Made by a program: the position numbers and the translations under genes. The notes under the pieces were generated by a model. The model was not told where the DNA came from. It worked only from the letters and a program-made list of their open reading frames with translations, and did not search any database. DNA of 54,874 bases, taken from the NCBI GenBank assembly GCA_031285775.1, contig JAITVN010000011.1, positions 1 to 54,874 on the forward strand. Reading direction: 5' to 3'. This stretch comes from Streptococcaceae bacterium (GTDB lineage: Bacteria; Bacillota; Bacilli; Lactobacillales; Streptococcaceae). Numbering within the stretch: position 1 is the stretch's first letter; the number at the start of each line of letters is the position of its first letter. Shown one piece after another: positions 45,269-54,353 of this stretch.

Positions 45269-46522
45269 ATGAAGAATTATGATGTGATTGTTGTCGGTGC
45301 AGGACCGAGCGGGATGATGGCGGCTATTTCAGCAGCTGAATCGCGCAAAAAGGTTCTGCTTTTAGATAAAAACGAGCAGCTTGGCCGTAAACTCCTTTTA
45401 ACGGGAGGTGGACGCTGCAATGTAACCAATAGTGGATCTGTAGAAGAAATTCTGGCCAATGTACCAGGGAATGGCCGATTTTTATTTTCGGCTTTCGCGC
45501 AGTTTGACAATCGAGATATTATGGCTTTTTTTGAGAAATACGGTGTTGCTTTGAAAGAAGAGGATCATGGACGGATTTTCCCAGTATCAAATAAGTCGCG
45601 CACGATTGTTGAGGCACTTGTCGCTCGATTGACAGCTTTAGATGTGAAATTTTCTCCAAAACAAACAGTCAGCAGGCTTCGCATTGAGAATAAGCAAATT
45701 TTGGGCCTTGAAACAAATTCTGGCAGTTTTTCCGCGTCCAAAGTCATTCTCGCTACTGGCGGAAAGGCTTATCCTGCAACGGGTTCGGCTGGCGAAGGCT
45801 ATGAGTTGGCTCGCGCTGCGGGGCACAGCATCACTCAACTTTATGCAACCGAATCTGCACTGATTTCGTCCGAGAGTTTTATCTGTAATAAGACGCTGCA
45901 AGGCATTTCGCTGGCAAACGTGAATTTATCTGTGATGAATGCCAAAAATAAAGCCATTGTCACCCACCGTCACGACTTGATTTTTACTCATTTTGGTTTG
46001 TCTGGCCCTGCCGCGCTGCGTTGTTCAAGTTTTGTCAATAAAGAGCTTTTGAAAGGGGCAGAATTTGTGAATGTTCAGTTGGATGCTTTCCCCGACTGCT
46101 CTCAGGCTGAGCTCTGTCAAAAGATCGGCCGTCTCACAAAAGGCTCCGACAAAAACTTGGCCAATGCATTATCCTCACTGACTCAGGAAAGGTTCTTGCT
46201 CTTTCTGATTGATCAGGCAGATCTGACCAGAGATTTACCAGCTAAGCAAATCACCGCTAAACAGATTGAATGTCTGGCGAAGTTGATGAAGTCATTGACA
46301 ATAAGAATTGACAAAACTTTTCCAATAGAAAAATCTTTCGTGACAGGGGGCGGCGTCAATTTGAAAGAGATTAACCCGAAGACCATGGAAAGCAAGCTAA
46401 CACAGGGCTTATATCTGACAGGCGAATTGTTGGACATTAATGGCTACACTGGCGGCTACAATGTGACGTGTGCCTTTGTGACTGGTTGGGTGGCTGGTCA
46501 CCACGCTGCTTTAGAGTGCTAA
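45269..46522 (+). CDS. HI0933/YhiN-family FAD-dependent oxidoreductase
   Basis: A 417-residue flavoprotein. The dinucleotide-binding motif GAGPSGMMAA (11-20) opens the protein, LLTGGGRCNVTN is the family hallmark, ATGGKAYPATGS is the second FAD motif, and LYLTGELLDINGYTGGYN closes it. The physiological substrate of this family is unsettled. It lies on the plus strand, divergent from era across the structured element, and probably has a leaderless message. Confidence 0.88.
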   Translation: MKNYDVIVVGAGPSGMMAAISAAESRKKVLLLDKNEQLGRKLLLTGGGRCNVTNSGSVEEILANVPGNGRFLFSAFAQFDNRDIMAFFEKYGVALKEEDHGRIFPVSNKSRTIVEALVARLTALDVKFSPKQTVSRLRIENKQILGLETNSGSFSASKVILATGGKAYPATGSAGEGYELARAAGHSITQLYATESALISSESFICNKTLQGISLANVNLSVMNAKNKAIVTHRHDLIFTHFGLSGPAALRCSSFVNKELLKGAEFVNVQLDAFPDCSQAELCQKIGRLTKGSDKNLANALSSLTQERFLLFLIDQADLTRDLPAKQITAKQIECLAKLMKSLTIRIDKTFPIEKSFVTGGGVNLKEINPKTMESKLTQGLYLTGELLDINGYTGGYNVTCAFVTGWVAGHHAALEC

Positions 46523-46549
46523 AAATGAGCTCATCGGAACTCATTTTTT
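46521..46549. terminator. Shared terminator between the convergent YhiN-like and cshA genes
   Basis: AAAAATGAG (46521-46529), 10-base loop, CTCATTTTT (46540-46548). A/T tails on both sides let it work for both strands. Confidence 0.75.
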
Positions 46550-46558
46550 GTTATCATT

Positions 46559-48163
46559 TTAGTTGTCACGCGTTCGCATTACAAAGCCTTGTTTGCCATT
46601 CGGCTGTTTAATATGTGGGGCTTTGCCTTTTCCGAAATCTCGTTTTTTATTGTCGTGGTTTTTGTTGTCTCTTCTGCGGTCAGTTGAATAACCTTTGTTA
46701 TCACGCTCTCTGCGTTTGTCATTGTCCCGGTTATTATTTCTGCGGCGGCCGTCTCTGTTATTGTATCGGTTATTGTCCCTTTGTTTGCCGCCTCGATTAG
46801 CGCCAAATGTGTGGAAACGATCTCCGCCATTGGCTGGAAGGGGCTTCTCTGGTGCAATATCAACTTTTTCCATGGTATCCGGGTCTTTGACACGGCTTTG
46901 CAGCAAGAGCGCTGCCAAATCACGCGGATCAAATTCTGCCAGGAGGGCATCAACATCCTTGTCAAACTTAGCCAGTTTGCTGCGTAAGTGCTCATCCGTC
47001 AAATCTCGTTTTACTGAGTTCTTTGCATCTGCCAGGCTTGCCTGATAAGCTTCTTCTTTTGTCGGCGGTTTCATGCCTTTCATTTCATGCTTGGTCAGGT
47101 TTTCAATGGCGCGCAGGTAACCCATCTCATTGTAAGTCACAAAAGTAATGGACATGCCTGATTTTCCTGCACGGCCTGTACGACCGATTCGGTGAACATA
47201 AGATTCTTGATCCTGGGTAATGTCATAGTTGTAGACATGGGTGACACCAGAAATATCAAGTCCACGTGCAGCCACGTCAGTTGCTACTAAAATTTCTAGC
47301 TGACCTGCCTTAAAATCGCGCAAAACAGACAGCCGTTTGCTCTGATCAAGATCGCCATGAATGCCTTCGGCACGGTATCCGCGGATTTTAAGGCCTCGCG
47401 TCAGTTGGTCAACGCGACGTTTGGTACGCCCGAAAACAATTGCCAACTCTGGTTTTTCAACGTCTATCAGCCGACAGAGAATATCAAACTTCTCGAATTC
47501 CTTTGTCTTGATGAAGTATTGGTCAATGCGGTCCGCTGTCATCTCGGCAGCTTTAACCTTGATGTATTCCGGATCACGCATGAACTTCACGCCGATTTTT
47601 CGGATAGCTTCAGGCATTGTGGCTGAGAAAAGTAAGGTTTGACGTTCTTTTGGCGTTTGGTTGATGATGAACTCGATATCTTCCAGGAAGCCCATATTAA
47701 GCATCTCATCGGCTTCGTCCAGAATGAGCGTCTGTATTCCCTCAAGTTTCAAGGCTTTACGCTTGATGAGATCCACTAGACGTCCTGGCGTTCCCACGAC
47801 AATCTGTGCGCCTGATCTTAAATCTCGGATTTGGCGCTCAATGGAAGAACCGCCGAAAACAATGCGTACTTTAAGCTTTTTGGACTTTCCATATCGGAAA
47901 AGTTCTTCCTGATTCTGCACTGCCAACTCACGTGTAGGAGCGATGACAAGCGCCTGCAGCCCACCATTGGGATCAATTTTTTCGATCGTTGGTAAGCCGA
48001 AGGCGGCAGTTTTACCTGTACCAGTCTGGGCTTGCCCGATCACATCATGTCCTGCTAAAACCAGCGGAATTGTCTGTTCTTGAATAGGTGTTGGTGTTTC
48101 GTAGCCGATTTCAGCAAGCGTGTTTAAAAGACCTTCTGAGAGGTCAAAGTCAGTGAATTTCAT
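46559..48163 (-). CDS. cshA: DEAD-box RNA helicase CshA
   Basis: A 534-residue cold-shock-type RNA helicase. Motif I AQTGTGKT, motif II DEAD in LILDEADEML, motif III SAT and motif VI HRIGRTGR are intact. The tail from about residue 440 is rich in Arg, Asn, Asp and Gly and should bind RNA. I start at ATG 48163 (MKFTDFDLS), which matches relatives. An upstream in-frame ATG at 48187 also lacks a ribosome site. AAAAGGAG lies 56 bases upstream behind a 9-bp hairpin. Confidence 0.93.
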   Translation of the reverse strand: MKFTDFDLSEGLLNTLAEIGYETPTPIQEQTIPLVLAGHDVIGQAQTGTGKTAAFGLPTIEKIDPNGGLQALVIAPTRELAVQNQEELFRYGKSKKLKVRIVFGGSSIERQIRDLRSGAQIVVGTPGRLVDLIKRKALKLEGIQTLILDEADEMLNMGFLEDIEFIINQTPKERQTLLFSATMPEAIRKIGVKFMRDPEYIKVKAAEMTADRIDQYFIKTKEFEKFDILCRLIDVEKPELAIVFGRTKRRVDQLTRGLKIRGYRAEGIHGDLDQSKRLSVLRDFKAGQLEILVATDVAARGLDISGVTHVYNYDITQDQESYVHRIGRTGRAGKSGMSITFVTYNEMGYLRAIENLTKHEMKGMKPPTKEEAYQASLADAKNSVKRDLTDEHLRSKLAKFDKDVDALLAEFDPRDLAALLLQSRVKDPDTMEKVDIAPEKPLPANGGDRFHTFGANRGGKQRDNNRYNNRDGRRRNNNRDNDKRRERDNKGYSTDRRRDNKNHDNKKRDFGKGKAPHIKQPNGKQGFVMRTRDN

Positions 48164-48174
48164 TGAATCGTTTT

Positions 48175-48265
48175 TGCACAAGTACATGTCAATTTTCTAA
48201 TGAGTTTATGACTTGTGCACTCCTTTTATCTAATTTTCCGGAAACAGTAAAGACACAAAATTAGA
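48175..48265 (-). promoter_or_regulatory. Structured cshA leader: two hairpins flanking a distant Shine-Dalgarno
   Basis: Minus strand order: TCTAATTTT (48265-48257) pairs with AAAATTAGA (48237-48229); then AAAAGGAG (48227-48220); then TGCACAAGT (48219-48211) pairs with ACTTGTGCA (48183-48175); then eleven bases and ATG 48163. The second stem, 9 bp with a 27-base loop, would bring the ribosome site next to the start. Structured leaders of this sort are common in cold-shock genes. Confidence 0.6.
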
Positions 48266-48430
48266 AAACAGTCACCCTCCGAAGCCTTATTTTTTGACGG
48301 GTTGTACTCTTTCCGGCATAAAACCAAGAAGTTTCGTCATCAAAAACAGAAAAAGAATTCGGAAGGACCATAATAATCTCGGCAATGCCCTAAAGCATGC
48401 TATTCTCGTCTTTACTTGTTCCATAACAAA

Positions 48431-48450
48431 AGGGGAAGATGGCTTCCCCT
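48431..48450 (-). terminator. Rho-independent terminator of the 48478 gene
   Basis: Minus strand AGGGGAAG, 4-base loop, CTTCCCCTTTTG: a perfect 8-bp GC-rich stem, 28 bases after the stop codon. Confidence 0.85.
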
Positions 48451-48477
48451 CTGAAAGTAAATTAATTATAACACAAA

Positions 48478-49746
48478 TCACTTAGATTTTCTAATGACAG
48501 GCTTTACAGGTATCGCTTTTAGCTTTGGCACAGATTTATCCGTCTTGGCATATTTATTGAAAGTAGTTTGTGAAATCCCAAAGATTCGATCAACGTAGGC
48601 CTTGGTTTTTTTCCGGTAGTTGGACTGAGAGCTTTCAAACAGCGGATAAATAAAGGTCTTGAGCTGATCTGCTGTTTCACTCTTGGCACGGACATCCGTG
48701 ATTGCCACTTCTTCAAGATAAGGCGGAAGGGTCACGGTTTTTCCAATTTCTGAGAGACTTGGTTTGTCTTTGTTCCATTTTATGTTGTAACGGCTGATTT
48801 TCGAGTTGCTATTGCCGAAGGAGCGCGTGAGAAAGAGGTATTTCGCATTTACTGCCACTCCTTGAACCTTTTTGGGAACTGAAAAGGCATAGTTGGCTGA
48901 AACATGCCATTCATTTGACTTTCCGCTGTAATAAGTTTTCTCTGTATTTCCAACTTTTAAGACGAGTTCATTTTCATTTTGTTTATCAAAATCCACATTA
49001 AATGCTTGAATCTGAGCTTTCGCAGAATTTTGCGTGAAATAGCCTACCCAAAGGTTATTGTGAAAAAAATCAATCGTTGAAGCTGCTTTTATCGTATCTA
49101 TATAGAGCCTGTAGGTATAGTCGATTGGTTTATTGCGCCTAATGTCATAAGCGTCAATATCTGTCTGACTGAGTCCTGAAAGCACTGCCTGTCCCGAATG
49201 TTTATCTCCCAGCCAAAGCGTGTTCGTCTCCAAATCATAGCCGAGTCCGCCGACATGCGCTTTATTGTTCAGGGAAATTGTTTTGATGTAGTTTCCGGCA
49301 TAGTCTAGCTCAAATATCACTGAATTCAACTTATGGGCATGATCGTAAGCGGAAATGAAAATTCTACCTTCAGGAATTTGTTCGCCGCCGCCCAGTGTCA
49401 TGCCTTGAGGCGTAAAGTTTTTTGATTTTACGAGGTCATATACTTTGTCCTTTACCTTCTTCTGAAGTCCGTAGACACTGTAGATACCAGGAATCGGCAG
49501 AATACCGCCAGAAATTGAGTCTTCAACGATGGGATATTTTTTCATGGCTTCAACAAAGTCAGAATCTGAGCGTAATGGCGTGACAGAAGCGTTTCCAACC
49601 GAAACTTCTACTTTAGCATAAGCAGGATCAATATCAGAAGCTTTATCCATGACAAAGCGATCAAGTAAAAAAGCGCTCAGCACAATTAACAGGCAGGCAA
49701 ATGCCGTGATAATGATTGACTTCTTTGTTTTGAATACTTTTTTCAT
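48478..49746 (-). CDS. Unknown exported, membrane-anchored protein
   Basis: A 422-residue protein I do not recognise. A basic start (KKVFKTKKS) and one hydrophobic helix (12-31) indicate an uncleaved signal anchor, so the rest is outside. The outer part has recurring Gly- and aromatic-rich strands (GRIFISAYD, VHFELDYAGNYIKTI-like, HVGGLGYDLETNTLWLGDKH), a pattern seen in beta-propeller domains, but no repeat is clear enough to name. The C-terminus is rich in Lys and Pro. TGAGGAC precedes the ATG. Confidence 0.75.
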   Translation of the reverse strand: MKKVFKTKKSIIITAFACLLIVLSAFLLDRFVMDKASDIDPAYAKVEVSVGNASVTPLRSDSDFVEAMKKYPIVEDSISGGILPIPGIYSVYGLQKKVKDKVYDLVKSKNFTPQGMTLGGGEQIPEGRIFISAYDHAHKLNSVIFELDYAGNYIKTISLNNKAHVGGLGYDLETNTLWLGDKHSGQAVLSGLSQTDIDAYDIRRNKPIDYTYRLYIDTIKAASTIDFFHNNLWVGYFTQNSAKAQIQAFNVDFDKQNENELVLKVGNTEKTYYSGKSNEWHVSANYAFSVPKKVQGVAVNAKYLFLTRSFGNSNSKISRYNIKWNKDKPSLSEIGKTVTLPPYLEEVAITDVRAKSETADQLKTFIYPLFESSQSNYRKKTKAYVDRIFGISQTTFNKYAKTDKSVPKLKAIPVKPVIRKSK

Positions 49747-49756
49747 AAATAGTCCT

Positions 49757-49774
49757 CATAGCATATACACTATG
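49757..49774. promoter_or_regulatory. Inverted repeat in the promoter region of the 48478 gene
   Basis: CATAG (49757-49761) and CTATG (49770-49774) lie just upstream of the ribosome site. A possible promoter on the minus strand is TTGATA, 17 bases, TATATG, so the repeat covers the -10. Confidence 0.35.
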
Positions 49775-49813
49775 TCTAAAATTGTATCAAAATTATAATT
49801 TCATGGTTATAAA

Positions 49814-49840
49814 AAAGCTTGAAAATTGGCTTCAAGCTTT
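49814..49840 (-). terminator. Rho-independent terminator of prfC
   Basis: Minus strand AAAGCTTGAA, 7-base loop, TTCAAGCTTTTTTAT: a perfect 10-bp stem followed by T. It starts 10 bases after the prfC stop. Confidence 0.9.
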
Positions 49841-49849
49841 ACTTATCTG

Positions 49850-51409
49850 TTAAACATTGAACTCAGTATAGAGCTTCACATCTGGATATTTATCGGCAAA
49901 CCAGCGCTCAGCAAAGTCGTTCTCAAAGAGGAAGAGCGGGTGGTCAAAGCGATCTCGCGCCAAAATATTACGCGAGCTGGACATCTTCTCATCAAGCTGC
50001 TCTGGATCTATCCAGCGCACAGTCTTGTGCCCAAGCGGCGTCATAACAATATCCGCATTGTATTCACGCTCCATACGGTCTTTAAAGACCTCAAACTGCA
50101 GCTGACCGACAGCACCCAACATGATTTCATTGGTTGTGTAAGTGCGATAAAATTGAATCGCTCCTTCTTGGACAAGTTGTTCAATTCCTTTCTGGAAAGA
50201 TTTCTGTTTCATGACATTTTTGGCAGAGACTTTTACGAAAAGTTCTGGAGTAAAAGTTGGAAGTGGTTCAAAGGCTGATTTGAGTTTACCAGTTGCCAAA
50301 GTGTCGCCGACCTGGTAGGTACCCGTATCGTAGACGCCGATGATGTCACCTGCGACGGCGTTCTGGACGTTTTCTCTGCTGTCGGCCATAAACTGCGTGA
50401 CATTAGAAAGCTTGACCTGCTTGCCGGTACGAAGCAAATTCACGCTCATGCCGCGTTCGAACTCTCCGGAAACAATCCGGACGAAGGCGATACGGTCACG
50501 ATGTTTGGGATCCATGTTGGCCTGTATTTTGAAAACAAAACCTGAGAAGTCTGGATTCATCGGATCGACTTTTGTACCGTCAACTGTCATGTGACCGCCA
50601 GGTTCAGGTGCAAATTTCAAAAAAGTTTCAAGGAAAGTCTGTACACCAAAGCTGGTCAAAGCCGAGCCAAAGAAGACCGGCGTCAAATTCCCAGCCAGTA
50701 CAGCTTTTTCATTAAACTGATTTCCGGCATCCCTTAATAGCTCAGCGTCTTCAACAGCCTGCTCGTAAAATGGATTCTTCGCGAGCGAATGCTTTGCCAC
50801 ATCAGAAAAGCTTACAAAGCGCTTACCGTCAGCTGGCTGATAGACTTCCACCCTTTCATTGTCAAAATCATAAAGGCCCTGAAAGTTTTTACCCATGCCG
50901 ATCGGCCAATTCATAGGCACCGAAGCGATGCCCAGTATTTCTTCAAGTTCGGACAGCAAGTCCAAGGGCTCGCGGCCATCACGATCAAGTTTGTTAATAA
51001 AGGTGAAAATAGGGATATGGCGGTGTTTGACAACCTGGAAGAGTTTTTTTGTCTGCGCTTCAATACCTTTGGCAGAGTCGATGACCATGACGGCTGCATC
51101 CACAGCCATCAGCGTCCGATATGTATCTTCAGAAAAATCCTCATGTCCTGGTGTGTCGAGGATATTGACACGCTTCCCAGCATAATCGAACTGCATGACA
51201 GATGATGTGACAGAGATGCCGCGCTCTTTTTCGATGTCCATCCAATCGGATTTGGCAAAGCTGCCTGTTTTACGCGCCTTGACAGTACCAGCTTCGCGAA
51301 TGGCACCGCCGAATTTTAACAATTGTTCTGTAATTGTCGTTTTTCCTGCATCGGGGTGGGAGATGATCGCAAAGGTGCGGCGTTTCTTTATTTCTTCTTG
51401 TAAATTCAT
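49850..51409 (-). CDS. prfC: Peptide chain release factor 3
   Basis: A translational GTPase that removes RF1/RF2 from the ribosome. G1 is [10 protein letters not shown]3 [13 protein letters not shown]4 [11 protein letters not shown] start at ATG 51409, giving [20 protein letters not shown] and 519 residues, the family length; the open frame extends 33 codons further up without a ribosome site. An extended -10 ends seven bases before the ATG, with no Shine-Dalgarno, so the mRNA is probably leaderless. Confidence 0.95.
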   Translation of the reverse strand: MNLQEEIKKRRTFAIISHPDAGKTTITEQLLKFGGAIREAGTVKARKTGSFAKSDWMDIEKERGISVTSSVMQFDYAGKRVNILDTPGHEDFSEDTYRTLMAVDAAVMVIDSAKGIEAQTKKLFQVVKHRHIPIFTFINKLDRDGREPLDLLSELEEILGIASVPMNWPIGMGKNFQGLYDFDNERVEVYQPADGKRFVSFSDVAKHSLAKNPFYEQAVEDAELLRDAGNQFNEKAVLAGNLTPVFFGSALTSFGVQTFLETFLKFAPEPGGHMTVDGTKVDPMNPDFSGFVFKIQANMDPKHRDRIAFVRIVSGEFERGMSVNLLRTGKQVKLSNVTQFMADSRENVQNAVAGDIIGVYDTGTYQVGDTLATGKLKSAFEPLPTFTPELFVKVSAKNVMKQKSFQKGIEQLVQEGAIQFYRTYTTNEIMLGAVGQLQFEVFKDRMEREYNADIVMTPLGHKTVRWIDPEQLDEKMSSSRNILARDRFDHPLFLFENDFAERWFADKYPDVKLYTEFNV

Positions 51410-51416
51410 AGATTTT

Positions 51417-51425
51417 ATTATATCA
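51417..51425 (-). promoter_or_regulatory. Extended -10 giving a leaderless prfC mRNA
   Basis: Minus strand TGATATAAT-AAAATCT-ATG, seven bases; no ribosome site. Confidence 0.65.
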
Positions 51426-51513
51426 GATTTTTTCTGTTTTACGTGCTCAAATGCGGCTTTATTAATGGTATCCGCACCAAACGTGTGAGAAACTTCGCAG
51501 CGTGCCAATTACC

Positions 51514-52329
51514 CTATAAATTTCCATCCAGAACTCGCTCAATCATGTCAAGCAGCGCTTCTGTGTTGTTTGAGCCAATGACTTTCCAGGCGACATCTTT
51601 CAATGCAGCTTGGCCGTTTTCCATTACCATGCCATATTTGACGTTCTGAATCATCTCAAAGTCGTTGCCGCTGTCGCCGAATGCCATCATTTCATTCTTA
51701 CTGATGCCCCATTCACTCCCCAATCGGCTTAATCCCGAAAATTTGTTCACACCGGGAAGAATGATATCAATATCCCCATGTCCGCTTGAAACTGGCAGGA
51801 GTTGCCCCTGAAGCTGAAGTTCCAATTGCTCAAGTTTTTCTTTGGCTTCTTCTTCTTTGAAACTCAGAGCAAATTTAAACAAATCATCCTCTTCGTCTAC
51901 GACTGAACGAATGTCTGACAGACGCTTGATTGACGGGTAATAAAAACTTGCATATTCAAAGTCTTTATCAGAAACTTTATCAGAGATGTAAGCACTTTTT
52001 TCACCGCAAACCAAGTAATGCAATGGCCTTACTTCATTTTCAAGGATATCCAGTGTTTCTTTGAGAAGTTCTGCATCAATTTTCGCATGCCAATGTGCTT
52101 TATCGCCCTTCACGATATTCGCGCCATTTTCCGACACGAAAGTAATTTTCTGATAAATGTCAGGGAAAAATGAGCGCAGCTGAAAATACTGATTCCCGCT
52201 GGCGACCACAAATTTAATATTCGATTGCTGCATTCGCTGAAAAAGCCGATGAAACCTCTCCAGGTTATAGCTTTTGTTGTCGTTGAGAAAAGTACCGTCC
52301 ATATCTACGGCTATGAGTTTTATTGGCAT
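51514..52329 (-). CDS. Cof-type HAD-superfamily phosphatase
   Basis: A 271-residue haloacid-dehalogenase phosphatase of the Cof/YkrA type with a C2 cap. Motif I is VDMDGTFL, motif II VVASGNQ, and motif IV GDSGNDFEM. These enzymes hydrolyse small phosphorylated metabolites; the substrate cannot be read. I start at ATG 52329, with GGAGG six bases upstream; a TTG two codons earlier touches the ribosome site. It reads toward prfC. Confidence 0.9.
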   Translation of the reverse strand: MPIKLIAVDMDGTFLNDNKSYNLERFHRLFQRMQQSNIKFVVASGNQYFQLRSFFPDIYQKITFVSENGANIVKGDKAHWHAKIDAELLKETLDILENEVRPLHYLVCGEKSAYISDKVSDKDFEYASFYYPSIKRLSDIRSVVDEEDDLFKFALSFKEEEAKEKLEQLELQLQGQLLPVSSGHGDIDIILPGVNKFSGLSRLGSEWGISKNEMMAFGDSGNDFEMIQNVKYGMVMENGQAALKDVAWKVIGSNNTEALLDMIERVLDGNL

Positions 52330-52391
52330 TTGCAACCTCCGATTTTCATGACTCTAATTTTCTCAAATCTTGACGGCTTTTGCAAGTGTTT

Positions 52392-54248
52392 CTATTGAGC
52401 CAAAACCGCTAGCGTGATGAGCTGAACATAGGCGGTTATTCCAGCATTCGTCAGATGAACCTGGTCCGAGACAAAGTACTCTGGATGATTAACTGCGATA
52501 CTGTGCCAGTCTAAAACGTGGAGGTTGGGGTAGTTTTTGGCTGCCATGGCAAGCACAGCATTGTCTTCAGCTTCCCAGCTTCGAGGTACACGTACATTGA
52601 CCCAGAAGACTGGGCGTCCCGCTGAGATTTTCATAATTCCAGAAATATCGCTTTCATCAATTTCACCATTGACACCCAAATCAATCAAAATGGCCTTGGC
52701 AGCGTTTAAAACACCAGGCGCGATGGATTGAAGTGCAGAAACACCAGCACTTGCCTGACGACCAACTTGTCCATCCAAATAAAGCTGAGGAAATCCCTGC
52801 TGCAATCTTTGCGCCACATCCAACATGACAGAATCACCCACAGCAACCATGGGATAATTTGATGGATCTACCGGAATAGGAGCTTCTGCTGTTTTTGGGC
52901 TGTTCGAAGCAGATGGAGCAGTTGACAAAGGTTGACTGGCTGAAGGCTTTACCTTCTCGCCAGAACTACCCTTCTTTGAGCTATTTCTAGCATTGACAAT
53001 AAGTTGGCGGTTTCTGCCATCTGCTTCAATTTTATTCTCAGAAATTTTCTTCTCAAGCTTTTTGATGTCCATTGACTGTGCAGGAGAACTCAAAATAATT
53101 ACTAAGCTGGCCGCAACTGCAATGATCAGCGTGTAAACCGGTAATTTCCGAAGGGAAGTCATATTGCCAGTAAAAAAATCTTTGATCTGTTTAAAGGTCA
53201 ACTTGCTGAATGGCTTTTCTATCAAGCGGTAGCTGGCTTCAGACAGCAGCAGAATTAGGATTAATTCCCAGATGATGTTCTGCCAGGCAGAAGTATCAAT
53301 TCGCCAGTTTTCCAGAATACAGAAGACTGGAAGCTGCCATAAATAGATTCCGTAGGATCGCGAGCCCAAATAGTTAAAAATACGATTGGACAAAAAACGG
53401 TTTTCTCCTAAATGTCGCTCACTCAGCGTCCATATGATGAAAGCTGCCAGAAGACTGAAAAGGTACATTCCTCCGCGATAAACAAATTCACTCTTGTCAT
53501 TCAAGAAGACCATACTTTCTATAATAGCCAGAAGAGCTATCAATGCGAGTGGTTTCACAACTTCAGTTTTCAGTTTAATTTTGCTGCTGTCAAGAAAGGC
53601 CAAGGCAGAGCCGATAAGCAGAGCGAATATCCTGCTGTCGGTGCCATAATAGACACGTGTCGGATCGGAAGCGTTGTAAAAGACAACCATATCAGCAGCT
53701 GACAACAGACTCAGTACAATCAGCAGGATAACAGGAATCTTTTTTTCCCGAAATTTTGGCAGAAAGAGCATCAAGATAGCCAAAATCAGACTGAACTGCC
53801 CTTCAATAGACAAAAAATAGATGTGTTTGAATGCATTGTTTGCGCTTTGAGCGAAGTTTGCGAAGTAGGAGGAACCATCAGCGATTTGCCACCAGTTATT
53901 AACGGAGAAAAGACTGGAGAGAAAGCTCCCACGCATTCCTGTCAGCATTTTTGGCTGAAAGAGAATAAAAAAGCAGGCAATCAGCAGAAAAATGGCTAAC
54001 ATGAGCGGATAAATGCGTTTAAGTCGTTTGACAAAAAAAGATTTCCAATCAATTTTCTGGTGATTTTGCTGTTCAATAAGCAAAGAACGGGTCAATAAAA
54101 ATCCAGTCAAAACAAAAAAGATCAGCACGGCCAAATAACCGCCAGACAAGAACTTGGGTGCGATGTGGTAGAAGATAACGCCGAAAAGCCCCAGGCTGCG
54201 CAACGCATCAATTCCAAAAATGTAAGATGAACCAGTATTATTTTTCAT
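52392..54248 (-). CDS. OatA-like peptidoglycan O-acetyltransferase
   Basis: A 618-residue protein with an N-terminal acyltransferase-3 domain of ten or eleven helices (about 10-385, with FYHIAPKFLSGGYLAV and the LFSLLAAFIIWTL region). A Ser/Pro/Ala-rich linker (about 400-460) and an extracytoplasmic SGNH domain follow: GDSVMLD holds the nucleophile serine and SDQVHLT the Asp-His pair. By analogy with OatA it moves acetyl groups onto muramic acid and gives lysozyme resistance. No Shine-Dalgarno is near the ATG. Confidence 0.87.
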   Translation of the reverse strand: MKNNTGSSYIFGIDALRSLGLFGVIFYHIAPKFLSGGYLAVLIFFVLTGFLLTRSLLIEQQNHQKIDWKSFFVKRLKRIYPLMLAIFLLIACFFILFQPKMLTGMRGSFLSSLFSVNNWWQIADGSSYFANFAQSANNAFKHIYFLSIEGQFSLILAILMLFLPKFREKKIPVILLIVLSLLSAADMVVFYNASDPTRVYYGTDSRIFALLIGSALAFLDSSKIKLKTEVVKPLALIALLAIIESMVFLNDKSEFVYRGGMYLFSLLAAFIIWTLSERHLGENRFLSNRIFNYLGSRSYGIYLWQLPVFCILENWRIDTSAWQNIIWELILILLLSEASYRLIEKPFSKLTFKQIKDFFTGNMTSLRKLPVYTLIIAVAASLVIILSSPAQSMDIKKLEKKISENKIEADGRNRQLIVNARNSSKKGSSGEKVKPSASQPLSTAPSASNSPKTAEAPIPVDPSNYPMVAVGDSVMLDVAQRLQQGFPQLYLDGQVGRQASAGVSALQSIAPGVLNAAKAILIDLGVNGEIDESDISGIMKISAGRPVFWVNVRVPRSWEAEDNAVLAMAAKNYPNLHVLDWHSIAVNHPEYFVSDQVHLTNAGITAYVQLITLAVLAQ

Positions 54249-54353
54249 GTAAGAATTAGTCTTTTTAATATATCTTTACCATTTTACCAGAGCAATGAAA
54301 GATTTCAAGTATTAAATTCGTACTTTCTTGAGAAGATCGTTCGAATGTGATAA

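Noticed and set aside
48287-48481. 64-codon minus frame upstream of cshA
   Set aside because: No ribosome site or family, and it overlaps the terminator of the 48478 gene.
51410-51508. PrfC start at codon 51508
   Set aside because: The extension runs through the extended -10 box, and the residues do not fit the family.
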